A stretch of DNA of 64,000 nt, taken from assembly GCF_003177035.1 (NCBI RefSeq), contig NZ_CP029488.1, positions 1,860,001-1,924,000 on the forward strand, given 5' to 3'. This DNA comes from Salinisphaera sp. LB1. Its GTDB lineage: Bacteria; Pseudomonadota; Gammaproteobacteria; Nevskiales; Salinisphaeraceae. The notes below the pieces were generated by a model, which worked only from the letters and a program-made list of their open reading frames with translations, ran no database searches and had not been told where the DNA came from. Below, piece by piece: positions 18,252-26,901 of the stretch (its first letter is position 1; each line of letters starts with the position of its first letter). The position numbers were made by a program, and so were the translations under genes.

Positions 18252-19097
18252 ATGCCCGACCCCGTAATGGCACCGGTCATCGACCTGGCTGTATTCGATA
18301 TCGACGGCACGCTGATGGATGCCCGCAACCCGCTTTCGGAGCGCACGATCGATGCCTTGCACGGGCTGCGTGAGGCCGGCATCGGGGTGGCGTTGGCGAG
18401 CTCGCGCCAGCACTCGTCGCTGGCCGAGATCGCCGCCGCCATCGGCTTCGAGATGCCGCTGATCTCCTTCAACGGTACGCGGGTCACCGCCGCTGACGGC
18501 ACCCCCATCGCCGCCGAAACCTTCACCCCCGACGACGTACTCATCGCCGCGTTGGCCCAGTTCGTTGATGTCGGCGGCTGTATCCATGCCTACGGCCCGG
18601 ATCGCTGGCACGCCTACGGCGACGAATATCGCATCGTGCGCGAAGCCGCGGGCGCCGACGTCACGCCCGATCTGCGCGCCGAACGTGTGGATGCTCGGTC
18701 CATGCCGGATCCGGCGCTCAAGATCATGTGCGATGGCGTGCACGATGGCCTGGCCGGGGTACGCGCTGCGGTCGCCGCCCGGCCGGAACTGGTGATTTCG
18801 TGGAGCGGCACCGAGTGCCACGACATTCATCTCGCCACCGCGACCAAGGGCCATGCCTTGTGCGTGCTCTGTGACTACCTTGGCGTCGAACTCGGGCGGG
18901 TAGCCGCCTTCGGCGATGCCGATTCCGACATCACCATGCTGGCCCATGCCGGCCACGGCTATGCCATGGGCGCGGCAGGCGAGCGCGTACGTGCTGCCGC
19001 CAACCATGTCCTCGCCGGGCCTGGGTCCGGGGCGCTGGAAGCCGTGCTGGACGACTGGGCGGCGCGCCGCCGCAGCGTGCTTCGGCAGGACTGGTAA
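18252..19097 (+). CDS. Cof-type HAD-IIB phosphatase (YbjI-like)
   Basis: 281 residues. Motif I is FDIDGTLMD, motif II VALASSRQ (about residues 53-60), and motif IV GDADSDITMLAHAGHGYAMGAAGERV, which is the Cof/YbjI pattern; a C2B cap lies between. Such enzymes dephosphorylate sugar phosphates, FMN or PLP with Mg2+. In E. coli ybjI is next to the MFS gene ybjJ, and YbjJ-like MFS genes occur here at 21.3 and 27.6 kb. A fragment copying its motif IV region lies at 20288. The start is the ATG at 18252. Confidence 0.9.
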   Translation: MPDPVMAPVIDLAVFDIDGTLMDARNPLSERTIDALHGLREAGIGVALASSRQHSSLAEIAAAIGFEMPLISFNGTRVTAADGTPIAAETFTPDDVLIAALAQFVDVGGCIHAYGPDRWHAYGDEYRIVREAAGADVTPDLRAERVDARSMPDPALKIMCDGVHDGLAGVRAAVAARPELVISWSGTECHDIHLATATKGHALCVLCDYLGVELGRVAAFGDADSDITMLAHAGHGYAMGAAGERVRAAANHVLAGPGSGALEAVLDDWAARRRSVLRQDW

Positions 19098-19183
19098 ACA
19101 CGGCCGACCGCCCCTATCAATAATCCCGGGCGTCCGCGGCGCCACAGTGTCGGACCCTTTGCCTTGGCAGCGGGGTGGGATGA

Positions 19184-20161
19184 ATGACCTATTCGACGCG
19201 TATCGACCGCCGGAAATGGCAGCGACACAACTGGCGCAACCGCGTGCAGTCGGTGCTGCTGCTCGCCATCATGGGCGGTTTTCTGGCCCTGCTGGGCGGG
19301 GTGCTGTGGGGGCGGTCTGGACTGGTCATGCTGCTGGCCGCGGGTGTGGGCGGGGCATTGTTCATGCCGGCATTGTCACCGGCGCTGGTGATCCGCTTGT
19401 CCGGCGCGCGCGCGATCACGCCGGCACAGGCGCCGGGCCTGCACCGCTGGGTCGCGGTACTGGCCGAACGGGCGGGTTTGCCGGCGCCGCCACGGCTCTA
19501 CTATCTGCCGAGCATGGCGATCAACGCCTTCACCGTCGGCACGCGCGGCGACGCTGCCCTCGTGGTCACGGCCGGCTTGGTCAACACGCTCGACGGCCGC
19601 GAGATTGTCGGCGTGCTGGCCCACGAAATCAGTCATGTCGCCCACAACGACCTTTGGGTGATGGGGCTGGCGGACCTGTTCAGCCGCATGACGGCGTTTC
19701 TGTCCTGGCTCGGCCAGTTGCTGGTGCTGGTCAATCTGCCGCTGCTGTTGCTGGGCGCGGTCGCGATCAACGGGTTCGCGATCCTGTTGCTGGTCTTTGC
19801 GCCGTTGTCGAGCACGCTCGCCCAGTTGGCCCTGTCGCGCACCCGCGAGTTCGATGCCGACCTGGACGCGGCCCGCCTGACCGGCGACCCGGATGCCCTT
19901 GCCAGCGCCCTGGCGCGGATGGAATGGCGCCAAGGCGGCTGGACGCGGGTGTTGTGGCCGGGCCGCCGCGGGGGCCTATGGTCGCTTCTGCGCACCCACC
20001 CGGAAACGCGCGAGCGCATCGCCCGGCTGCAGGCGCTCAAGGCGGTCGGCATGTCTGCCGACCATCCGCCGCCCGCCGTGCCCGACCCGTGGGAGCCGAT
20101 CGTGCCGCCGCGCCTTGCCGGCTGGCCGCCGCGCTGGTGGTGGAGCCGGCCGTGGCATTGA
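19184..20161 (+). CDS. M48-family membrane zinc protease (HtpX-like)
   Basis: 325 residues. Two membrane segments near the N-terminus (about 22-42 and 46-70), the zinc site HEISH (about 147-151), a further hydrophobic pair (about 170-215), then the third ligand region LSRTREFDADLDAARLTG. PSMAINAFTVG before the active site is the usual substrate-strand block. M48B proteases degrade misfolded membrane proteins. The C-terminus is a proline- and tryptophan-rich tail. The protein is somewhat longer than E. coli HtpX (293), and I would not call it HtpX outright. Confidence 0.9.
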   Translation: MTYSTRIDRRKWQRHNWRNRVQSVLLLAIMGGFLALLGGVLWGRSGLVMLLAAGVGGALFMPALSPALVIRLSGARAITPAQAPGLHRWVAVLAERAGLPAPPRLYYLPSMAINAFTVGTRGDAALVVTAGLVNTLDGREIVGVLAHEISHVAHNDLWVMGLADLFSRMTAFLSWLGQLLVLVNLPLLLLGAVAINGFAILLLVFAPLSSTLAQLALSRTREFDADLDAARLTGDPDALASALARMEWRQGGWTRVLWPGRRGGLWSLLRTHPETRERIARLQALKAVGMSADHPPPAVPDPWEPIVPPRLAGWPPRWWWSRPWH

Positions 20162-20186
20162 GCGGGTGCCACCGCGCGGTGCGTTC

Positions 20187-20280
20187 AGATCCCGATATCC
20201 TCGTTGCAAAGCGCGGGTGCATCGCGCATGAGCCGGGTCATGAGGGTGATGCCGCCCGGATCGTCGAGCACGCTCGGCGC
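20187..20280 (-). pseudogene. Fragment of a cytosine deaminase gene, C-terminal codons
   Basis: The minus strand reads VLDDPGGITLMTRLMRDAPALCNEDIGI and stop. The intact deaminase at 30477 ends VLDDAACKQLMADFMRDSP, ELWNEDIGT. Only about 28 codons remain, and the sequence then jumps to a HAD fragment in the opposite orientation. A third partial copy is at 24742. Confidence 0.7.
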
Positions 20281-20287
20281 CACGCAG

Positions 20288-20427
20288 TCGCCTTCGGCGA
20301 TGCCGGCTCCGACATCACCATGCCGGACCACGGCTATGCCATGGGCTCGGCAGGCGAGCGCGTATGCGCTGCGGCCGACATCAAGAAAAAAGAGGCGCAT
20401 GAACAATCGCGATCCGGGGTCGCCTGA
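20288..20427 (+). pseudogene. Fragment of a Cof-type HAD phosphatase, motif IV region
   Basis: Reads AFGDAGSDITMPDHGYAMGSAGERVCAAAD, almost the same as residues of motif IV in the intact HAD gene at 18252, with a 4-residue deletion (LAHAG reduced). It then runs into an unrelated lysine-rich tail and stops at 20427. The nucleotide match covers about 18905-19005 against 20288-20385. The rest of the 20162-20522 gap holds only the deaminase fragment and the upstream region of the next gene. Confidence 0.7.
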
Positions 20428-20464
20428 ACGCGATCTTTTGCCCGGTGCGGCGGGCGGCTCGGAC

Positions 20465-20515
20465 TGCATCATGCACGATTGTGCGTGTTGTTTTGCATGA
20501 AGATGCACGATATGC
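20465..20515. promoter_or_regulatory. Candidate DeoR operator: TGCA-centred repeats
   Basis: ATGCACGAT occurs at 20471 and again at 20503. TGCA cores stand at 20465, 20472, 20494 and 20504, the last two exactly 10 bases apart. This directly precedes the DeoR start at 20523. It resembles the 10-bp units before the second DeoR gene (26841-26890), so autoregulation is plausible. Confidence 0.4.
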
Positions 20516-20522
20516 TTGTCGC

Positions 20523-21329
20523 ATGCCAACAGATATTCCGCAATCGCGCCGCGAACTCATAGGTCAACGTCTGGCCGCGGGGTCACGTGTGGCCGTAACC
20601 GAGCTGGCGTCGGAGTTCAGCGTTTCGGATGACGCGATCCGGCGCGACCTGCGCGCGCTGGCTGCGGCCGGCGAGTGTCGGCGTGTATACGGGGGCGCGT
20701 TGCCGGTGTCGCCGGCCAGCGGCGCCATGAGCGATCGCATGGCACGCGATCGGCACCGCAAGCGACAGCTCGCCGAGGCTGTGGTTGGGCTGATCGCGGA
20801 TGGCGAATGTTTGTTCCTCGATAATAGCTCGACGAATCTGGCGCTGGCGGAGATATTGCCCGCCTCCTCGAATTTGACGGTGATATCCAATTCGGCAGCC
20901 ATTGTCGCAGCGCTCGCGGATCGCAACGATATCCGGCTGATCGCCATCGGCGGGGTAGTGGATCCGAACCTCGGGGCCTGTACCGGGCCCGAGGCGCTCG
21001 TTCAGGTTCAACACATCCATTTTGATCGTCTCCTTCTCGGCGCCTGTGCGGTGTCGTGCAGCCACGGCGTTTGTGTTTTCGATCCAACAGATATGGCGTT
21101 CAAGCAGCAATTGCTTGCGAGCGCGAATTACGTCGTCGTGCTGGCCACCAGCGACAAACTCGAGACGACCGCGCCGTTCCGTGTCGCGTCTCTTAAGGCG
21201 ATCGACACTGTTGTCGTCGAGTCCGATGCCGAGGGCGCGATCTGCTCGAATCTCGCCGCCGCCGGGCTAGACATCGTTCGGGCGGCAGGAACGTCGTCCC
21301 AGCCGCCAATTTCGGCAAAAACGGGTTGA
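20523..21329 (+). CDS. DeoR/GlpR-family transcriptional regulator
   Basis: 268 residues. The N-terminal winged helix (VAVTELASEFSVSDDAIRRDLRALAAAGECRRVYGGALP, about residues 20-58) is the DeoR fingerprint. The C-terminal half is the DeoRC sugar-phosphate sensor fold with FLDNSSTNLALAEIL and LGACAVSCSHGVCVFDPTD. These repressors respond to phosphorylated sugars or related metabolites. The stop overlaps a TTG start of the MFS gene (TTGA), so the two are translationally coupled and the MFS carrier is the likely regulated transporter. The ATG at 20523 is chosen; an upstream frame to 20445 has no homology. Confidence 0.9.
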   Translation: MPTDIPQSRRELIGQRLAAGSRVAVTELASEFSVSDDAIRRDLRALAAAGECRRVYGGALPVSPASGAMSDRMARDRHRKRQLAEAVVGLIADGECLFLDNSSTNLALAEILPASSNLTVISNSAAIVAALADRNDIRLIAIGGVVDPNLGACTGPEALVQVQHIHFDRLLLGACAVSCSHGVCVFDPTDMAFKQQLLASANYVVVLATSDKLETTAPFRVASLKAIDTVVVESDAEGAICSNLAAAGLDIVRAAGTSSQPPISAKTG

Positions 21330-22470
21330 CCGTATTGACCAACCGTGCAGAAACAAGAAGCGCGACCCGGCTGGCGTTTTTTGTCGCGGGTTTCGGAATT
21401 GCCTGCTGGGCGCCCCTGGTGCCGTATGCGCGGCAACGCTTGGGCGTGGACGAGGGCACGCTCGGTCTGTTGCTGCTGTGTCTGGGCATCGGTTCCGTTC
21501 TGGCCATGCCGTTGACGGGCGTGATCAGTTCGCGCCTCGGCAGCCGGCCGGTGATCATCGCCGGTGGCCTGGGGCTCGCGATTTTTCTGCCGTGGCTTTC
21601 GTTTGTCGATTCAGGCGTTGGTCTGGGCGTCAGCCTGTTTTTTTCGGCGCGTCGCTTGGCGCCATCGATGTCGCCATGAACATTCACGCGGTCGAAGTCG
21701 AGAAAGGCGCAGGCAAGCCGCTGATGTCGGGCTTCCATGCCTTGTTCAGCATAGGCGGCTTCGTCGGGGCGCTGCTGATGACCGGACTCCTGAGTCTGGG
21801 GCTCGGGCCGCTGCCGGCGACGTTGTTTGGCGCGGTGCTGATCGTGGTGGCCATGCTGCACGCCTCTTCTCGTCTGCTGCGCGGCCGACATGGTTACGCG
21901 GACGAGCCGTTGTTCGCGATGCCGCGGGGGATCGTTCTGATTCTGGCCGGGCTCGCGATGATCGGCTTTTTGGCCGAAGGCGCGGTGCTGGACTGGGGCG
22001 GGCTTCTGCTCGTGAACACGGACTTGCTGCAGCCGGCGCAGAGCGGACTCGGCTACGTGGTGTTCTCGATCGCGATGACCGCCGGCCGGCTCGTCGGGGA
22101 TCGCGCCACGGCTCGGCTCGGGGATCGCGTCATGGTTCGCTGGGGCGGTCTGATCGTGGTGGTCGGCTTTGCCGTGCTGTTGATCGCGCCGGTCGTACCG
22201 GTGGCGCTCCTGGGGTTTCTGCTCGTGGGCCTGGGAGCTGCGAATATTGTGCCGGTGTTCTTCCGCCGAGCCGGTGCGCAGGCGGCCATGCCTGCCGGTC
22301 TGGCGATCTCGGCGATCACGACTGCCGGCTATGCCGGTGTGCTGGTAGGTCCGGCCACCATTGGTTTTATCGCCCAACTGCTCGATCTTCGGATGGCATT
22401 CTGGCTGCTGGTGCTCCTGTTTTGTCTGGTGCCGCTGCTCGCCGGCCGGGTCACGCCGACACGCGGCTGA
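21326..22470 (+). pseudogene. YbjJ-like MFS transporter, frameshifted at a T7 run
   Basis: The first frame runs from TTG 21326 through FFVAGFGIACWAPLVPYARQRLG to GVSLFF, then ends falsely at 21679. The second frame carries GASLGAIDVAMNIHAVEVEKG and continues to 22470. The break is at the seven T at 21638-21644; eight T would give SLFFFGASLGAIDVAMN and one full MFS protein of about 380 residues, like the intact paralogue at 27560. This may be a true one-base deletion, phase-variable slippage or a sequencing error. The C-terminal part is otherwise undamaged, so the change is recent or artefactual. Confidence 0.85.
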
Positions 22471-22481
22471 TGATCTGGCCC

Positions 22482-22630
22482 GCTCCCGCAGATCGTGTCG
22501 GACGGCCTCTTCCGACACCCCTAAATATTCAGCCGCCTCCGCCGCCCCGATGCTGCCTTCTGCCTTGCGTTAACAGAGCGCTTTGGCGAGTGGTTTTCAA
22601 CATGGCGCAACGTATCGCGGGGTGGTTCAG
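22482..22630 (-). pseudogene. Remnant of a DeoR regulator gene, 5' end only
   Basis: This stretch aligns base for base, with small gaps, to the first part of the deoR gene at 26808 (window 26690-26832), including its start codon (ATG at 22603) and upstream bases. Translation begins MLKTTRQSALLTQ and then shifts frame because about 7 bases are missing. The body of the gene is gone; the remnant fills the gap between the MFS stop and the APC gene. Confidence 0.8.
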
Positions 22631-22645
22631 GTTCACCCGGGCCCT

Positions 22646-24265
22646 TCATCCGGCAGGCTGATCAGCCAGCACTTCATTCTCGTAATAGGCGAGCGCACTC
22701 TCCGGGGAAACCGAGACCTTCAGCGCCAGCCACATTATTGCGATGCTGAATACCACGATAATTGCCATATCAACGTATACGCCCAGTAAGCCGATGCCGC
22801 CCATGCTCTTGGGGCCCAGATAGCTAAGCAGATACATGCCGCCGAAATACGGGAACAGCCAGCCGAGCGATTGCCAGTTGATACCGCCGGTCTCGCCTTT
22901 CTTGAACACGGTGAAGTAGATCGCGAACACGATGAACACACCGAGCAGTAGCAGGAACATGAAGTTGTCGGTCGCAAAGCCTGCCCAGAACACCACGAAA
23001 TTAGCGGCGATGAACGCAAGCGGCGCCATGATATAGGGCGCGGGAAGCCGGAACGAGCGCAGTTCACTCTCCGGCAGGGCCTGACGCATCTTGAGCAGCA
23101 CAATCGGTCCGATGCCGTATGACAGAACGGTCGCTGCCGACGCATACGACACCATCTTCTGCCAGGAGGGTAACGGCAGAAAGAACAGCACCCCGATGAT
23201 GTAAACCACGATCAACGCCATCCATGGGGTGCCGTTATCGTTCACCCAGGCGACGGCCCGGGGCATGGTCTCGCTTTCGCCGCCGGCCATGATGATGCGC
23301 GAGCCGCTGGTTGACCAGATGAAGCCGCAAACGCCGGGCGAGACAATCGCATCCGCATAAAGAATCGTTGCCCACCAGGACGCGCCCAGGATAACCGCGA
23401 GTCCGGCAAACGGCCCGGAAATCCCGGTGAAGGTCAGCCCACCCCAGCCGTTTTTCGCCAGGATATCGTGTGGAATAGCGGTGACGAACGCATACTGCAG
23501 CAGAATGAATACCGCCGCACCGATGATGATCGTACCGAGCACGGCGATCGGCAGATTACGGCCGGGATTATCTGTTTCCCCCGCCAGGTCGATGGCCTGA
23601 CGAAACCCGAACAAGGCAAAGAACACGCCCGCGCTCGAAATAGCGGTGAACATCCCGGTGCTGTTGACGTGATGAACAACGCCCGACGTCGCGACATTCA
23701 GCGATGTGGCGGACAGGTTTGCGCTATGGTGCGCCAGGAACAGGAAGATGAAGATGGTGCCGATCGGCGTGAGCAGCTTGAACCAGGTTGCCACTGTGTT
23801 GATCGCCAGCACCAGCCGGATTGCCAGGAAGTTGAAGCCCACCATGATCGCCAGGAGCACGACCGAGGTCAGAAAGCCGAAACCCGTCAGCAGCCCGCTC
23901 GTGTGGACGAGCCCGGGAATGTAGTTGTTGGCGTAGTTGACGACCGCCATGGCCTCAACCGGAGGAATCGTCACGTAGGCCAGAAACAGAATCCATGTCC
24001 AGAAGTGGCCGAGTTGTACACCGTGGCTCACATGACTGATATGCACCACACCGCCGCTGCGCGGGAACATGGGTGCAAGCTCGGCATAGACCAGTGCCAG
24101 CAGCATGATGACCAGGGCTGCGATCGCCCATGAACCGATACTGAGCGGTCCGGCGTCGCGTGCTGCGTTGAGCGGCCCGAGCAGCCAGCCCGAGCCAATC
24201 ATGCCACCCACGCCGGCAAATAAAAGGCCCATAAGGCCGGCATCCTTTCTTAGTTTTCCTGCCAC
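22646..24265 (-). CDS. APC-superfamily amino-acid permease
   Basis: 539 residues with about 12-14 membrane segments. The opening block LMGLLFAGVGGMIGSGWLLGPLNAARDAGP is the APC family TM1 pattern with its G-x-G substrate-binding turn, and FALFGFRQAIDLAGETDNPGRNLP is the conserved TM6-TM7 part. The substrate is probably an amino acid; the neighbouring broken Asp/Glu-type racemase fits that. The GTG at 24265 is preferred because AAGGGGG stands 5 bases upstream; an ATG at 24322 adds 19 polar residues. No promoter is evident upstream. Confidence 0.9.
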   Translation of the reverse strand: MAGKLRKDAGLMGLLFAGVGGMIGSGWLLGPLNAARDAGPLSIGSWAIAALVIMLLALVYAELAPMFPRSGGVVHISHVSHGVQLGHFWTWILFLAYVTIPPVEAMAVVNYANNYIPGLVHTSGLLTGFGFLTSVVLLAIMVGFNFLAIRLVLAINTVATWFKLLTPIGTIFIFLFLAHHSANLSATSLNVATSGVVHHVNSTGMFTAISSAGVFFALFGFRQAIDLAGETDNPGRNLPIAVLGTIIIGAAVFILLQYAFVTAIPHDILAKNGWGGLTFTGISGPFAGLAVILGASWWATILYADAIVSPGVCGFIWSTSGSRIIMAGGESETMPRAVAWVNDNGTPWMALIVVYIIGVLFFLPLPSWQKMVSYASAATVLSYGIGPIVLLKMRQALPESELRSFRLPAPYIMAPLAFIAANFVVFWAGFATDNFMFLLLLGVFIVFAIYFTVFKKGETGGINWQSLGWLFPYFGGMYLLSYLGPKSMGGIGLLGVYVDMAIIVVFSIAIMWLALKVSVSPESALAYYENEVLADQPAG

Positions 24266-24741
24266 GATGACCCCCTTGTTTGTATTTGCTTGAGTTGACG
24301 CTGGGACAGCGTCTGCCGGCAATCGGCCGCTTTTCGTCGCCGAAATAGGACGTGACTCAAGTGTCCGCTGACGATTAGAGCCGGCGGCTCAGGCCACTAC
24401 CGCGGACTGTCTTTAACCTACACCCGCGGCTTTGCAGATGCCAGATTGCAAATTTCAAACCGGGGCGTGGCCGGGGCAGCGTGCGAGTGCCCCTCACAAC
24501 TATTGAGTGGACCCTCAGCCGAACGTAGCAACGGGATACGTGGAAAGCGATTCAGGACTTTAACAGTGCACAACCCGCGAGTAATCGGTAACCCCGGGGT
24601 GGTTCACTTGGCTCGCCGGTGGTCAGCACGAATAGAGCGAAATGGGAGCGAGTGCGCGTCTCGCCGACGCAGAGATGAATGACCGCTTTGGGCCGCAAGC
24701 CCGCATTCATGACAGCCGGTTCCAACCGTTTCATCCGCTCT

Positions 24742-24935
24742 CCTCGCTCTAGAGTTCCGGCGAGTCGCGCATTAAATTGGCCATGAGTTGTTTACAGGCC
24801 GCATCGTTGAGCACGGTGCGTTCGACGCCGTGTGCAGCCGGACGTGCTTGATAGCACAGGATACCAACAGCGGCATGCCGTAGCGCAGGATCGTGCCGGG
24901 CACATCGCGCCCGGCGGGAGCGTGGTGTAGAGGGG
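24742..24935 (-). pseudogene. Decayed partial copy of the cytosine deaminase gene
   Basis: The plus-strand sequence gagttccggcgagtcgcgca and following bases match the 3' half of the deaminase gene at about 30497-30700, then diverge with a deletion and frame breaks; GAGCGTGGTGTAGAGGG near 24919 realigns with the intact gene. The upstream 24600-24740 also resembles 30340-30480, so the duplication included the downstream flank. The remaining part of the gap 24266-24741 shows no gene that I can support. Confidence 0.75.
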
Positions 24936-24938
24936 ATA

Positions 24939-25898
24939 TCAAGCGAATCGAAACGCGGCGTCGCACTGTATTGTCAGAGGGTCGAGTAAAGGCAGGGGGC
25001 TGGTGCGTGCGTCGGTTGCCATGGGCAACTCGGTGCAGGCCAGCACGGCTGCGTCGCAATGGGAATGGCGCGCCGCAAGACTTCGAAAGTATTCGGGCGC
25101 ATCGCCGGGTTCCTTACCCGCGGCAATCGCCGACTGAATGCTTTGGATATGCTGGCGATCGCCCAGCGCCGGGATCTCGACTTCCAGCCCCGCGCTTTGG
25201 AGACGTCCGGCGTAGTAGCCATTTTCCATAGTGAACTGGGTGCCCAGCAAGAGAACCCGGCTGTAGCCGCGATCCAGGGCCACGCGCGCTGTTTCATCCA
25301 CGATATGGATGATTGGAATATGAGCCGGCCACCGGTCGGACAGTTCGTCGATGGCTCGATGAAGCGTGTTGCAGCACACGACCACGCAATCCGGGCGCAT
25401 CGCGAATAACTCGGCCAATTCCGGCTCGAATAATCGCAACACGCGAGCCCAATCATTGCCGTAGCAGCGCATGATCGGGGCGTAGTCGATACTCTTGAGC
25501 AGCAATCGTGCGGAATGCGTGTCACCGAATTCACGCTGAGCGAGTTGGTTGAGATAGCGGTAATATTCGATTGTCGAGGGCTGGGGCCTGTTGCCGTTTC
25601 GTTCGAGTCCGCGCCAAGCGCTGTTTTGCGGCAAGACGAGGCGTAGCGAACGTGGCGTAGTTGTTCTACGTGAGAGAGCTACAACGCTGGATTGCCGCAA
25701 AACAGCGCTTGTCCCTTCGGGTTGGGCCGCAAATCGCGCCCTGCGGCGTTACGAGTCTGGGTCGTGGCACGCCACGACGCGGCGACTCGCGCCTTGCCGG
25801 ACACGATTTGCGGTCTCCAACGCGGCGCTCGTACGAAACGGCAACAGGCCCCAGGCAGTGCCACCGAGAAGACCAATCGTTTTCATGTGTTTTCTCAT
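24939..25898 (-). pseudogene. Aspartate/glutamate racemase family gene split by MITE family 1
   Basis: Minus strand: after a GGAGGA ribosome site, ATG at 25898 starts MRKHMKTIGLLGGTAW, the normal N-terminus of this family (MKTIGLIGGMSW-like). The element at 25584-25851 then interrupts. Beyond it PSTIEYYRYLNQLAQREFG resumes, exactly where family members have STIEYY after the Trp. The remainder is intact, with both catalytic cysteines (VVVCCNTLH and VLACTELP). Neither frame passes through the element without a stop, so no complete racemase can be made from the ATG. It follows the same orientation as the APC permease downstream, suggesting a former uptake-racemisation unit. Confidence 0.9.
25584..25851. 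mobile_element. MITE family 1, copy 2 (full length, 268 bp)
   Basis: Same length and layout as copy 1, with ends gggcctgttgccgtttcgt and acgaaacggcaacaggccc. Both ends carry the same compensating T-to-C change (GGTC to GGCC), so the inverted repeat stays perfect. The internal 20-bp complementary arms are kept. It lies between the 12 or so first codons and the rest of a racemase gene. No clear target duplication is visible beyond the palindromic ct/ag edges. Confidence 0.85.
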
Positions 25899-26055
25899 GC
25901 TGTTCCTCCGGCCGACCCCAGCATTTTTCGCCGACACTTTTCGATGTGATGCGCGAGCGTGTCTCAGTCGCGGCTTTGCCGATGGGCGAAGGTATTCTGC
26001 CGGAAGAATGGGGCGTCCACTCGGTCGGGCTAGGTTGTTGTCCCAGGTGCGGCGA

Positions 26056-26808
26056 TTATCGGTGAATCGTTATTCCGAGACGCCGATAAGCCGCGAGCTG
26101 CTCTTCGGGCGTGTTCGCGTCCGTTACCAGGTCGGTGACCGTGTCGGCTGCGGCAACGACATAAGGGAAGGCTTTTCCCAGCTTGCCGGCGTCGGCCAAC
26201 GCGACGACCAGCGCGGACTGGTCGATCATCAGCCGTTTGGTCGCCAGCTCATCCGGCCCGGGAATGGTCAATCCGGCGTCTGGATCCAGCGCGCAGACAC
26301 CGATAAAGCTCATATCGGCCCTAAACGCGCTCAGAAAGCGGGTGGTCTCCGAGCCCAATGTGACGCCGAGTTCCTTATTGAGCGCACCGCCGGCCAAATG
26401 CACAGCAATGTGTGGATGGTCGATGAGAAGGGCAGCGACGGGCGGCGCATTGGTCACGACCGTGGCGTTCAAGTCGGGTGCCAGGTGGCGGGCGACATTC
26501 AGCGCTGTGCTGCCGCCATCCAGGAATAGCAATTGCCCATCGCGGGCAAGAGCGGCGGCTCGCTGGGCGATCGTTGTTTTGTCGGGCTGCCGGGCTTGCG
26601 AACGCTGCGCGTAGTGGGCGGGTTTAGCAGCCCGGGGGACGGCGCCGCCATGGACACGTTGCAGCTGGCCTGCGGCTTCAAGCGCCCGCAGATCGCGTCG
26701 GACGGTGTCTTCTGACACCCCCAAAGATTCAGCCGCCGCCGCGGCCCCGATACTGCCTTCGGCCTTGAGTTGGGTTAACAGAGCGCTTTGGCGGGTGGCT
26801 TTCAACAT
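26056..26808 (-). CDS. DeoR/GlpR-family transcriptional regulator
   Basis: 250 residues: winged helix MLKATRQSALLTQLKAEGSIGAAAAAESLGVSEDTVRRDLRALEAAGQLQRVHGGAVP at the N-terminus, then the DeoRC domain with LFLDGGSTALNVARHL (sugar-phosphate loop) and SFIGVCALDPDAGLTIPGPDE. It is divergent from the HAD-MFS pair that starts at 26902. Five tandem 10-bp units fill the shared 93-base promoter region, so it most likely represses both itself and the pair. It is a paralogue of the regulator at 20523, and a remnant of a third copy is at 22482. Confidence 0.92.
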   Translation of the reverse strand: MLKATRQSALLTQLKAEGSIGAAAAAESLGVSEDTVRRDLRALEAAGQLQRVHGGAVPRAAKPAHYAQRSQARQPDKTTIAQRAAALARDGQLLFLDGGSTALNVARHLAPDLNATVVTNAPPVAALLIDHPHIAVHLAGGALNKELGVTLGSETTRFLSAFRADMSFIGVCALDPDAGLTIPGPDELATKRLMIDQSALVVALADAGKLGKAFPYVVAAADTVTDLVTDANTPEEQLAAYRRLGITIHR

Positions 26809-26840
26809 GGCTCAACGTATCTCCGGGTCGGTCGCGCGAT

Positions 26841-26890
26841 TGCACTATAGCGCAATAACACGCAATGTAATGCAGAATAACGCAAAATCA
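26841..26890. promoter_or_regulatory. Five tandem 10-bp repeats: probable DeoR operator
   Basis: The region reads as consecutive units tgcactatag, cgcaataaca, cgcaatgtaa, tgcagaataa, cgcaaaatca, consensus YGCANNATAA, one helical turn each. It lies between deoR (start 26808) and the HAD gene (start 26902), in a locally AT-rich patch. This is the expected position for an operator that controls both promoters. Confidence 0.6.
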
Positions 26891-26901
26891 AGGAACCTCG
26901 C

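Noticed and set aside
18916-20427. A 503-codon frame spanning the HAD end, the M48 gene and the HAD fragment
   Set aside because: Most of it is a shadow of the M48 protease; only its last codons (from about 20288) match a HAD protein and are reported as a remnant.
20471-20522. Possible CRISPR-like or iteron repeats from the ATGCACGAT pair
   Set aside because: Only two copies, no uniform spacers; an operator is the simpler reading.
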